Shown here: piece after piece, positions 34,437-42,803 of the stretch
How positions within the stretch are numbered: the first letter of the stretch is position 1
Layout: each line of letters begins with the position of its first letter
From: Cupriavidus plantarum
GTDB lineage: Bacteria; Pseudomonadota; Gammaproteobacteria; Burkholderiales; Burkholderiaceae
Assembly (NCBI RefSeq): GCF_905397285.1
Contig: NZ_CAJPUX010000005.1
Span: forward strand, 310,001-374,000
Direction: 5' to 3'
DNA: 64,000 nt
Program-made: the position numbers and the translations under genes
Notes under the pieces: model-generated
What the model saw: only the letters and a program-made list of their open reading frames with translations
What the model was told of the DNA's origin: nothing
The model's database searches: none

Positions 34437-35018
34437 TTACCTGCGGTCTCCGGCGTCGCGAATGCGCATGATCGTCTGCCGCGATACGGAGAACCTTCGC
34501 GCGAGTTCGCTGACGGAGGTGCCCCGCTGCAACGCTTCCCGGATGACAACGTGCGAATTCGCTTCGACCGAAGGCCGACGGCCGAGCCGCCGCCCCAGAC
34601 CGGCGGCCATGGCGGCACTCTCCTTCATCCGGGTACTCCGCGACTGGCGTTCGAGGCGGCTGATAGCGCGCAACGCCAGCGAGGCTTCCGTATCGGCCGC
34701 CGTAAGGTCGCAGTCGCCCAGCTCCATGCATCGGAGATGCACACCGAGCGCGCGGAGGCGATCGATCGTGGCCAGCACGTCGTTGACGTTGCGGCCCACG
34801 CTCGACAGGCGCAGCGTGACGATGGTGTCGCCCGCGCGCACGCGCTGAAGCATGCGGCGCAATTCCGGGCGGTCGAGCGCCGCCACCATGGGTCCGCTTT
34901 GCTCCCACCACGCCCGGCCGAGGTCCAGCACCATGCCTGCCTGGTCAAATGCGCGAATTTCAGATTCGAACTGGACAAAATCTGCCGCGTCGTTGGTATA
35001 GATGAACGTCGCTGACAT
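34437..35018 (-). CDS. Serine-recombinase-like protein lacking the catalytic serine, with C-terminal HTH
   Basis: 193 residues. The N-terminal 130 follow the resolvase catalytic fold (SGPMVAALDRPELRRMLQRVRAGDTIVTLRLSSVGR; DVLATIDRLRALGVHLR), and GRRLGRRPS leads to the helix-turn-helix SVSELARRFSVSRQTIMRI. The active-site motif Y-x-R-V-S is replaced by YTNDA and D-R-L-G-R by SSVGR, so strand cleavage is unlikely. It may act as a DNA-binding regulator. It precedes the ABC-receiver gene on the same strand. ATG 35018 (MSATF) is favoured over an upstream start at 35186. Confidence 0.8.
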   Translation of the reverse strand: MSATFIYTNDAADFVQFESEIRAFDQAGMVLDLGRAWWEQSGPMVAALDRPELRRMLQRVRAGDTIVTLRLSSVGRNVNDVLATIDRLRALGVHLRCMELGDCDLTAADTEASLALRAISRLERQSRSTRMKESAAMAAGLGRRLGRRPSVEANSHVVIREALQRGTSVSELARRFSVSRQTIMRIRDAGDRR

Positions 35019-35184
35019 CGCTCCATCCCAAGTTGAATTGGCCGTTTCAGACGTGTCCAGAATATTACTATTATCGACGTCATCTCGGCATGGCACCACA
35101 CTGGCAAAGTCCATACCATCATTTCCGGGACGACTGTTCCCACGCAGGTCGCGAGACGACAGACACGGACGAGGAGATGCGGCC

Positions 35185-35475
35185 ATGACGGTTCAACACT
35201 ATTGCGGACATGAAGTGCAGGGCTTTGCGCGCCTGTTTGCGGATAACACTTTCCAGGCCATGGGATGTGTCATGCGGGACGGCGATACCCTTGCCACCTC
35301 GGGGCCATTGGGCCTTTTTCATACGCGCGAGCGTGCGCTGGCCGAAGGACTGGCGTGGGGCAAGGTGTGGGTGGATCAGCATCGGCCCGCACCAAAGCCA
35401 CTGCTCCCCACCGCCGCGCCAAAGCGAGCGCCGCCTGGCAAGCCACCCGCGGGGTCTTCCGGACATGTCCGCTGA
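35185..35475 (+). CDS. Small hypothetical protein
   Basis: 96 residues, MTVQHYCGHEVQGFARLF... with a proline/lysine-rich tail. No recognised domain. GAGGAG lies 8 bp before the ATG, codon usage matches the neighbours, and an intrinsic terminator follows at 35572-35597, so it is very probably expressed. Divergent from the recombinase-like gene. Confidence 0.65.
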   Translation: MTVQHYCGHEVQGFARLFADNTFQAMGCVMRDGDTLATSGPLGLFHTRERALAEGLAWGKVWVDQHRPAPKPLLPTAAPKRAPPGKPPAGSSGHVR

Positions 35476-35571
35476 GGGCGCGTTTCGAACGGCAGTCCCT
35501 CCGAAAGCGCGCACTACCATCGAATTCTGACGGCGTTTCCCTGCGTCGTTCAGACTAGAGTGCTTACGATT

Positions 35572-35597
35572 ACCCGCCCCCGTGGCGGGTTTTTTTT
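35572..35597 (+). terminator. Intrinsic terminator
   Basis: ACCCGCC (35572-35578) pairs with GGCGGGT (35584-35590), followed by eight T (35590-35597). It serves the small plus-strand gene at 35185; on the minus strand no T-run follows the stem. Confidence 0.85.
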
Positions 35598-35610
35598 CAA
35601 CCTCTTGTCT

Positions 35611-38600
35611 TTATCCGGTCTGTGACTGCTGTTTCAGTTTCGCGACCGTCGTTAGCAACGCATCAAGCATGATCGGCTTGGACAGATGAGCATCGAAGCC
35701 CGCGCGCAGCGCGGCATCGATGTCTTCCTGACGGCCGAAGCCGCTCATCGCCACCGCATGGATACCGGCGAGATGCCCGCGGTCGCGCACCGCGCGCAAC
35801 AGCTGATACCCATCCATGCCAGGCATGCCGAGGTCCGAGAGCAGCAGATCGGGCCGCTGCTTCTCCATCGCGGAGAGCGCTGCGTCGCCGCTCATCGCGG
35901 CGTCCACTTGCGCGCCCTCGGATTCCAGCAGCAGCCGGAAGGTCTCGACCGTCATGGCATCGTCATCGACGAGCATGACCCGCATGCCGTCAAGCAGCGA
36001 CCCCGGGACCGAAACGGACTCCGTGCCGCCGATACGCGCGGTGCCGCGCGGCAACTCGACAGTGAAGGTGGCGCCTTTCCCTGGCCCGTCGGACGCCGCG
36101 CGTACCGAACCGCCCTGCAGCGTCACGAGTTCCTTGACCAGCGACAGGCCAATACCGAGACCGCCCGTCCGGCGTCCCGCGGAAAACCCTCCCTGATGGA
36201 ACATGTCGAAGATGAACGGTAATGTCTGCGCGTCGATGCCGGCGCCTGTGTCGCTTACGGTCAGGCGCGCGAGGGCGTTCTCGGTCTCGACCTTCACCGT
36301 GATCTCTCCGCTGGCCTCGGTAAACTTCGCCGCATTGCTCAGCAGATTCCACACCACCTGTTCCAGGCGCGTCAGGTCCCCATGCACCCAGACAGGCTCG
36401 GCCGGCACCGTGCAATGCAATGCCAGACCTCGTGCACCCGCGTCCTGCGCCATCGCTTCGCAGACGCGGCCGACCACCGCCGCGAGGTCCACCATCTCGC
36501 GCACGATCGAAAGCTTGCCTGTTCGTACGCGCGACATGTCGAGCAGGTCGTCGATGATCTGCGCCTGGCTCATCACGGTGCGGCGGATGGTGTTGGTCGC
36601 CCGTTCGATCACGGGATTGCGGCGCGCCTCCGCGGAGCGCGCAATCAGTTCGCTGCTCGCGCTGATGAGATTCAGCGGATGCTTGAGTTCATGGGAGACA
36701 ACCGCGAGGAACTCGTCGCGGCGGAATTGCTCCTGCTGCCATTTGACGTGGTCCGCGCGCGGCGCACCGGCCGGCAACACTTCGTCCAGATCCCGCGCGA
36801 TCTTGGCGAAGCCGATCACGCCGCTCTGGTCCAGGCGGGACAACACGCCGCTGGAACGAAAACGCTTGCCATCGCGGCGCACATGCCACCGGTCTTCCTC
36901 GACGCGGCCGTACTTGCGCGCCTGCGCCATCTCCTGTGCCGGCACGCCGCGCTCGCGATCTTCGGGCGTGAACAGCACATCGGCCGTATTACCGAGCATC
37001 TCGTGTTCCGTGTAGCCGAAGATGCGGCTCGCGCCGATGTTCCAGCTGGTGACGCGGCCATCGTCGTCGAACGTGATGATGGCGTAGTCGCGCGTGCTTT
37101 CCGCCACGATATTCATACGGCGTTCGCCTTCGCGCAGGCGCTCTTCCGCGGCACGCCGCGACGTGATGTCGATAAACGAGAGCACCGCGCCGTCGATGCG
37201 GTCTTCGGTGGTGCGATACGGCAGAAAGCGCGCCAGGTACCAACGTCCGTCGGTGCTGCGCAGCTCCCGCTCGATCAACCGCAGCGAATCGAACGCCTCG
37301 GCCGCATCGTCGGCGAGCTTGTCGTACTCGAGCCGGTGCGTGATATCGAGCAGCGATCGGCCGATGTCCGACGGAATGATGCTGAACACTTCCGTCGCGC
37401 GCGGCGTGTAGCGCTTGATGCGAATGCTGCGGTCGACGAAGATCGTGCCGATGTCGTTGGCCGTAATCAGGTTCTGCAGATCGTCATTGATCTTGCTCGT
37501 CTCCTCGACCTTCGACTTGAGCTCCGCGTTGACCGTGGTCAGTTCTTCATTGATCGATTGCAGCTCTTCCTTGCTCGTTTCCAGTTCCTCGGTCGCGGAT
37601 CGCAGTTCCTCGTTGATCGCCTGCAGCTCCTCGTTCGACGCCTTGAGTTCCTCGGTCGACGTCTCCGAATGCTCGACAGTCGCCTGCAGCTGCTCCTTGG
37701 TTCGCTGGAGTTCGTTCTCGAGCTGGCTCACCAGCGGATCTCGCGGCGTCTTCTGGGTCCCGTCGCTGCTCGCGCTCATGCTGTCCTCGACCTCGTCGAA
37801 CAGGATCAGCACGAAATCGGAGTTGGCCTCCGCGTCATGCACGGGCCGCGCGATCATGTTGACGAAGAACCGGCGGCCGTCCCTTGTCAGTTCGACGCGG
37901 CGTGCCTCCACGCTGTGATTGCTCTGCAGCGCCTGAAAAATGGCCGTCCGCAGTTCCAGACGCAATTCGGGCCGCACGGCGGCGATGATGTTGTGCGAGG
38001 GCACGCCCCCCGCATATTGCAGGAAGCGGCCAGCGCGGTCCGACAGGTGGACGATGTCGGATTCCCGGCTGACAAGCACGCTCGGTGGCGCGTATTGCTC
38101 CACCACGCGCTGATGCAGGTCGCCGAACGAGAATTTGCGCTTGCCGCTTGGCGGCGGCAAAGCCACGGGCATGCGCGCGTTCGTCATGCCGGCGGCCGCC
38201 AGCGGCATCGGCGTATCCGACCGGACGGCGACATTCGCGCGGTAGATGCGCGCCTTCTTGTCGACGACGGAGAACAGGTTGCTGACACTGTCGGCCGCTT
38301 CGGAACTGCCGAGAAAAAGATAGCCGCCCGGCCTCAGCGCGAAATGGAACGTGCGGAGGATATCGATCTGCGCCTCGCGATCGAGATAAATCAGCAGATT
38401 GCGGCAGCAAACCATGTCCAGCCGCGAGAACGGCGGGTCGCTGAGCACGTTGTGGATCGCGAACAGCACGTGCTCGCGTAGTTCTTTCTTGACGCGGTAG
38501 TGCGCCGCGTCCTTCATCAGGAACTGACGCATGCGGCCCGCGCTCACGTCCGCGAGGATCGACTCCGGGTAGAGTCCCGAACGTGCATGGGCGATGGCGC

Positions 38601-39723
38601 GTTCGTCGATATCCGTGGCGAATACCTGGAACGGTATCGTCTCCGCGCCGCCCTCGGAGGCTTCCTGGAGCAGCATGGCGATCGAGTATGCCTCTTCGCC
38701 CGTCGCGCAGCCCGCGGACCAGACGCGGATCGGCTCGTTCGGCGCACGGCCTTCCAGCAGTTGGGGCATCACATCCGCCTCCAACACGTCGAACGCTTCT
38801 CGGTCGCGGAAGAAGTTCGTCACGCTGATCAGCATGTCCTGCAACAGCAGCGGCGTTTCCTCCGGGTGCGACTGCAGATAGTCGCGATACTCGTGCAAAT
38901 CCGTCAGCCCGCTCACCTGCAGACGCCGCTCGATCCGCCGGAGGATAGTCGCGCGCTTGTATTGCCTGAAATCGTGCGAGGTCCGCGTGCGCAGCAGCAC
39001 CATGATCTCGCGCAGCACGCGCTCGATACTTTCGGCCTGTTCGACTTCCCCCTTTTCCGGCTCCGGCATGCCGGGCAGCTGGATGCGGCTCGCCGTGACC
39101 CACAGGTCCATCAGCCGCTGCGGCATCTCCGACACTGGCAGGACCAGATCCACCATGTCCGTGTTGATGGCCGCGCGCGGCATGCTCGCGAAGGCGGCCT
39201 CGTCGGGCTGCTGCGCGATCGTGATGCCGCCGAGTTCCTTGATGCGCGTCATGCCGACCGAGCCGTCCGAACCGGCTCCGGACATGATGATGGACACCGC
39301 GCGCTCACGGTGTGCCTCCGCCAGCGAGCGGAAGAACAGGTCGATGGCCGCGCGGCGGTCGTCATGTGTCTGCGCCGGCGCGACGCGCAGGAGACCGTCC
39401 ACCATGGTCAGCACCATGGCTGGCGCGATCACGTAGACATGATTGCTTTCGATGGCACTGGCGTCCGTCACGGCCACCACCGGCATGCTGGTCACGCCGG
39501 CCAGCACGTCGGGCAATCCGCTGGCATGGTCGGGCGACAGGTGCAGGACGACCACATACGCCGCCCCAGTGCGGGAAGGCAGGGATTCAAAGAAGCTCTT
39601 CAATGCTTCGATGCCTCCAGCGGAGGCCCCGATGCCCACGACGGGAAAATTCAACTGGCTGGGAATGGCTGTGGGACGCGAGCGTGCCATCGGCGATCTG
39701 AATTTGGAAGACGTTGGCGGCAT
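35611..39723 (-). CDS. CheB-CheR-PAS hybrid sensor histidine kinase with receiver
   Basis: 1370 residues. Order: CheB methylesterase-like domain (VVGIGASAGGIEAL; LHLSPDH; SGAGSDGSVGM), about residues 27-205; CheR methyltransferase (RVWSAGCATGEEAYSIAML), about 235-480; a first PAS; a long coiled coil of EELKASNEELQAINEEL-type repeats (about 660-740); two more PAS domains; HisKA with FLAVVSHELKHPLN (about 1010); HATPase with VVWNLLSNAAKF and DTGAGI; a receiver with VDDDA, LLSDLGMPG and LSKPI. GGAG lies 5 bp before ATG 39723. A known architecture for cytoplasmic stress or energy sensing; signal unknown. Confidence 0.93.
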   Translation of the reverse strand: MPPTSSKFRSPMARSRPTAIPSQLNFPVVGIGASAGGIEALKSFFESLPSRTGAAYVVVLHLSPDHASGLPDVLAGVTSMPVVAVTDASAIESNHVYVIAPAMVLTMVDGLLRVAPAQTHDDRRAAIDLFFRSLAEAHRERAVSIIMSGAGSDGSVGMTRIKELGGITIAQQPDEAAFASMPRAAINTDMVDLVLPVSEMPQRLMDLWVTASRIQLPGMPEPEKGEVEQAESIERVLREIMVLLRTRTSHDFRQYKRATILRRIERRLQVSGLTDLHEYRDYLQSHPEETPLLLQDMLISVTNFFRDREAFDVLEADVMPQLLEGRAPNEPIRVWSAGCATGEEAYSIAMLLQEASEGGAETIPFQVFATDIDERAIAHARSGLYPESILADVSAGRMRQFLMKDAAHYRVKKELREHVLFAIHNVLSDPPFSRLDMVCCRNLLIYLDREAQIDILRTFHFALRPGGYLFLGSSEAADSVSNLFSVVDKKARIYRANVAVRSDTPMPLAAAGMTNARMPVALPPPSGKRKFSFGDLHQRVVEQYAPPSVLVSRESDIVHLSDRAGRFLQYAGGVPSHNIIAAVRPELRLELRTAIFQALQSNHSVEARRVELTRDGRRFFVNMIARPVHDAEANSDFVLILFDEVEDSMSASSDGTQKTPRDPLVSQLENELQRTKEQLQATVEHSETSTEELKASNEELQAINEELRSATEELETSKEELQSINEELTTVNAELKSKVEETSKINDDLQNLITANDIGTIFVDRSIRIKRYTPRATEVFSIIPSDIGRSLLDITHRLEYDKLADDAAEAFDSLRLIERELRSTDGRWYLARFLPYRTTEDRIDGAVLSFIDITSRRAAEERLREGERRMNIVAESTRDYAIITFDDDGRVTSWNIGASRIFGYTEHEMLGNTADVLFTPEDRERGVPAQEMAQARKYGRVEEDRWHVRRDGKRFRSSGVLSRLDQSGVIGFAKIARDLDEVLPAGAPRADHVKWQQEQFRRDEFLAVVSHELKHPLNLISASSELIARSAEARRNPVIERATNTIRRTVMSQAQIIDDLLDMSRVRTGKLSIVREMVDLAAVVGRVCEAMAQDAGARGLALHCTVPAEPVWVHGDLTRLEQVVWNLLSNAAKFTEASGEITVKVETENALARLTVSDTGAGIDAQTLPFIFDMFHQGGFSAGRRTGGLGIGLSLVKELVTLQGGSVRAASDGPGKGATFTVELPRGTARIGGTESVSVPGSLLDGMRVMLVDDDAMTVETFRLLLESEGAQVDAAMSGDAALSAMEKQRPDLLLSDLGMPGMDGYQLLRAVRDRGHLAGIHAVAMSGFGRQEDIDAALRAGFDAHLSKPIMLDALLTTVAKLKQQSQTG

Positions 39724-39913
39724 GATACTCCGTCCCTTCCGTCATTCCACTCCATGACTGCCCCAAGTCGCTTCTTACGAAACAACGTGCAATCGTGACA
39801 ATCGTTGCAAATCTGGCAGATCACACCGTCCGGATCGCCGCTTCGCCGGTGAGCGGTTACGCAGGAACGAATGATGCGGAAGACGGGTGCGGATTTTCTA
39901 CTGGAGCAGCACC

Positions 39914-40171
39914 ATGAAGCGCACATCGTCCGACCTGGCGGCATTGCGCCGCGAGACCGTACTCGCCAGAAATCTCGCGCCACTGGACCGGCGCATCGAG
40001 ACCCTGCGCGACGACATACGCCGACAACTCCGCAGCGCGCGCGGGCTGAAGGCCGGGGGTGCCCCGCCCGACGAGTACTCGCGCGTGCTGGCGCTGCTCT
40101 GCCGCACACTGGGGGCCGAGCGGCGGTTTCGAAATGCCCTGCGGCTCGCGCTGCTAACGACCGCACGCTGA
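39914..40171 (+). CDS. Small hypothetical protein, Arg/Leu-rich
   Basis: 85 residues (MKRTSSDLAALRRETVLARNL...), predicted all-helical, basic. GGAG lies 7 bp upstream of ATG 39914. No recognised domain. Divergent from the hybrid kinase and convergent with the next small gene. Confidence 0.55.
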   Translation: MKRTSSDLAALRRETVLARNLAPLDRRIETLRDDIRRQLRSARGLKAGGAPPDEYSRVLALLCRTLGAERRFRNALRLALLTTAR

Positions 40172-40182
40172 GGGCGTGGCGT

Positions 40183-40419
40183 TCAGCTCCTGTCGCGCGC
40201 AAAAAGGTCGCGCGAAAATAGCTCCTGGCGCCTGATGCGCAGCACGTCGAGCGAGCGCTGAATGGCTCGCCGTTCCGCCGTGCGGTCGTCCCCTCCGTCC
40301 ATCGCAGTGGCCGCCGCCGTTGCCAACGCGCCGGATTCGCATCGCCGTAGCTCCGCTTCCTTCTCTGCGATATACCGGTCCAGAACGACAAGGTCTCTGA
40401 GAATCTTTCCCTGTGCCAT
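40183..40419 (-). CDS. Small hypothetical helical protein
   Basis: 78 residues (MAQGKILRDLVVLDRYIAEKEAELRRCE...), strongly helical, probably coiled-coil. AGAGGAA precedes ATG 40419 in the minus-strand direction. Function unknown; sits between signalling genes. Confidence 0.6.
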   Translation of the reverse strand: MAQGKILRDLVVLDRYIAEKEAELRRCESGALATAAATAMDGGDDRTAERRAIQRSLDVLRIRRQELFSRDLFARDRS

Positions 40420-40541
40420 AGCTTTCCTCTGTCCGATGTCTCCGTTCATTCAATATAACGGTGCAATCGGGCGCAAAACGCCGGAAGACGGGCCGGGTGC
40501 ATCTCCGCAATGCGGCCATTCCGGACAGGGCGCGACGATGT

Positions 40542-41543
40542 TCACTCGCTCGGGATTGCTGCCGCGGCGCGCAATAATTCCACGAGTTTCTCGTTCTCCA
40601 CAATGGTCAGCTGCTCCCGTTCGGCATCGGCATGCTGACCCGCCCGCCGTGCCCACGCCAGCCGCTCGCGCGCAAGGATGATGCGCTCGTGGACCGCGCG
40701 AATCGTGCCCCAGATGGCATCGTCGGCGGACTGTGCATTGGCGTCTTCGAGGGACAGCGACGTGAACGCATGTCCGGTGTGACACCGATAACGCAGGGGC
40801 TGATCGTCGCGCAGGCGCCAGAGTGCGCCATGGCAACTGGGACATGTCAGCGCGGCGCGTTCGCCAATCTCGTCGAGTGCCGCGGGTTCCGCGAGCCCAC
40901 CTTCCGATATGGCGGCCTCGCGATCCAGATCGGGCCGGTTCCCCGGCATACGCTTTGCCATGATGGTCTCCTCACGCGTGGGAGCGCCCTCTATCGCAGC
41001 GCGAAGCATGTCGGGCAATGCTTCCCGCGTGGCGACAGCATCGACGCCGACCGCCGCCATCGCGCAACGCGGCATCGACGGCGCCTCGCAATCGTCGGGG
41101 TCTTGCACGACGACATAGCCGCCCCGCGCGCCCACGGCCGCGAGTCCGGCGGCGCCGTCGTCGAGATCGCCGGTCAGCACCACACCGACCACACGCTCGC
41201 GGTATTCGCGCGCCGCCGAACGAAAGAGCGGATCGGCGGCCGGCCGCGAGAAATTCTCCGCGGCGGTGTCGAGCAGGCAAAGCGTGTTGCCACGCACGAC
41301 CATATGGCGGTCCGGCGGCGCCACGTAAATGTTGCCGCGCTGCAGCGATTCGCCATGCGCGGGATGGAAAGCGGGAATGCGTCCCCAGCTGGTGAGGAGG
41401 TCTGGCAGGATGCTGGGATGCCTGCCCACATGCATCACGATGAGCAGGATGACGCGCGGGTCCGGGTCAAGTCGTTCGACCAGAACCCGCAGTACAGGCA
41501 CTGCGCCCCGGGATGCCGCGATGACGACGATGTCTCTGAGCAT
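40542..41543 (-). CDS. CheB-like methylesterase with C-terminal zinc-ribbon-like segment
   Basis: 333 residues. Residues 1 to about 190 are a CheB catalytic domain with no receiver: catalytic Ser in IAASRGAVPVL, His in IVMHVGRH, Asp in LTGDLDDGAAGL. After a linker comes CPSCHGALWRLRDD...YRCHTGHAF, two Cys/His pairs suggesting a metal site, then a helical tail. GGAGAG precedes ATG 41543. Such stand-alone CheB proteins are usually found with hybrid CheB/CheR kinases, one of which is the next gene but two; a glutamate-methylester target is not evident here. Confidence 0.83.
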   Translation of the reverse strand: MLRDIVVIAASRGAVPVLRVLVERLDPDPRVILLIVMHVGRHPSILPDLLTSWGRIPAFHPAHGESLQRGNIYVAPPDRHMVVRGNTLCLLDTAAENFSRPAADPLFRSAAREYRERVVGVVLTGDLDDGAAGLAAVGARGGYVVVQDPDDCEAPSMPRCAMAAVGVDAVATREALPDMLRAAIEGAPTREETIMAKRMPGNRPDLDREAAISEGGLAEPAALDEIGERAALTCPSCHGALWRLRDDQPLRYRCHTGHAFTSLSLEDANAQSADDAIWGTIRAVHERIILARERLAWARRAGQHADAEREQLTIVENEKLVELLRAAAAIPSE

Positions 41544-41607
41544 GCGCTCTCCAGTTTTCACAAAGGAGAGCAAGTTCCAAGCCGAGCCCGCCGCGGCGAT
41601 GCGTCAT

Positions 41608-41814
41608 TCAACCGCTAACGTGCGGCTTGTCGGATTGATCCCGGTTACCTTGCTCGTCTCGCGGTGACGATTGCTCGTTCATGATCTCGTTAGACGTGGG
41701 CTTGCCTTTGCCCGGCGCGCCGTCGGCGTCGGCCTCCGCGGCAGGGTTCTGCCCCCGCTCCGATTGCGTAGGCTTGGGAGCGGGATGGCGAATACTGGAT
41801 TCCGAATGCTTCAT
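41608..41814 (-). CDS. Small hydrophilic hypothetical protein
   Basis: 68 residues, rich in Ser, Pro, Glu, Asp and Lys, with no hydrophobic core; probably disordered. AAGGGGA precedes ATG 41814. Similar small acidic/basic proteins accompany stress genes in Burkholderiales, but I cannot name this one. Confidence 0.5.
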   Translation of the reverse strand: MKHSESSIRHPAPKPTQSERGQNPAAEADADGAPGKGKPTSNEIMNEQSSPRDEQGNRDQSDKPHVSG

Positions 41815-41885
41815 GGCGTTCCCCTTTCGAAAGTGGCATGCGATGCGGGGAAACGCAAACCCTGTGCCCGCTTCCCTATGCCCAC

Positions 41886-42593
41886 CTATCGGGCCGCCAC
41901 ATTCGGCTCGGCCAGCGATGCTTCCACGACGCGCAACACTTCGCGCGCGGTGTTCTCCGAATGCTCGCGCAGAATCCGCGCGAGCCGGGGCCGGCCCGGC
42001 TCGCGCAATGCGTCCACGATCGCCTCGTGCTCCTCGTGCGATTCCTGCCAGCGCAGCATGTCCGCGTTGGCCGCGCCGCGCGCGCGATGCACCTTGCTCA
42101 TCAGCGTCGCATAGATGCCCGACAGCACCGCGTTGGCCGCGCTGTCAACAATGAGCTGATGAATCTCCTGATTGATCCGGAAGTAGTCGGTGCGCTTGCC
42201 CGCCGCATGCGCGTCGATCATCGCCTGATGACGGCGTTCGATCTTCGCCAGCGCCCCATCGCTCATGCGCTGGGCGACCAGCTCGCCCGCATGCGCCTCC
42301 AGTCCGTGCAGCGTTTCGAACGTGGCACGCAGTTCATCGAGGTCCAGCGGCGCCACGCGGTAGCCGATGTACTGCCGATGCAACACCAGCCCTTCCGATA
42401 CCAGGATCTTGAGCGCTTCGCGCAGCGGCGTCTTGGAAACGTCGAACGCCTCGCAGAACGCCTTCTCGTCGATGCGCACGCCCGGCGGCAGTTCGCCCTC
42501 CTGAATCATGGTGCGCATGCGCGCCGCGATTTCGGCGGACATGCCCAGCGTGCGAAGGCGGGCGGTTTTGGGGAGAGCTTGTGTCACGGACAT
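41886..42593 (-). CDS. GntR family transcriptional regulator (FadR/FCD subfamily)
   Basis: About 235 residues. The winged helix has MRTMIQEGELPPGVRIDEKAFCEAFDVSKTPLREALKILVSEGLV, the GntR signature, and the C-terminal all-helical FCD domain carries metal-binding His residues (for example HHQAMIDAH-type and INQEIHQLI). Divergent from the MFS gene, with repeated CACCAGATGGG sites just upstream of its start, so it probably controls the catabolic cluster to the right. ATG 42593 and GTG 42596 are adjacent starts. Confidence 0.9.
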   Translation of the reverse strand: MSVTQALPKTARLRTLGMSAEIAARMRTMIQEGELPPGVRIDEKAFCEAFDVSKTPLREALKILVSEGLVLHRQYIGYRVAPLDLDELRATFETLHGLEAHAGELVAQRMSDGALAKIERRHQAMIDAHAAGKRTDYFRINQEIHQLIVDSAANAVLSGIYATLMSKVHRARGAANADMLRWQESHEEHEAIVDALREPGRPRLARILREHSENTAREVLRVVEASLAEPNVAAR

Positions 42594-42646
42594 CACCAGA
42601 TGGGGGAATCTGCACCAGATGGGAGACTAACATAACCATCTTGGTG
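42594..42646. promoter_or_regulatory. Repeated candidate GntR sites
   Basis: CACCAGATGGG occurs at 42594-42604 and again at 42613-42623 (19-bp pitch); CCATCTTGGTG at 42636-42646 is an inverted near-copy. The first copy abuts the GntR start codon. Confidence 0.5.
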
Positions 42647-42695
42647 TTTACACTATGGCGTACTAATACCTATATAAATCAACGGCTTCTGATCG

Positions 42696-42724
42696 TTGTA
42701 ATTACAGATTACGTATCCTATACT
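42696..42724 (+). promoter_or_regulatory. Sigma70-type promoter of the MFS-hydantoinase operon
   Basis: TTGTAA (42696-42701), 17-bp spacer, TATACT (42719-42724), about 80 bp before the MFS start codon. Confidence 0.55.
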
Positions 42725-42803
42725 CCGTTCCTGTTGCGCGACACCGCTGTAGACCCCCATCACTTGCCACGACAACGCAGGACCCAAGGAGCAGGAGACC
42801 CCC

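Noticed and set aside
36382..38481. 699-residue plus-strand open frame antisense to the hybrid kinase
   Set aside because: No domain can be read in it, it is Arg/His-rich, and the opposite strand codes for a clear multi-domain kinase.
35611..39723. CheB-CheR-PAS kinase as a novel architecture
   Set aside because: This domain order is already common in proteobacteria and cyanobacteria, so it is described as a feature but not listed as a finding.
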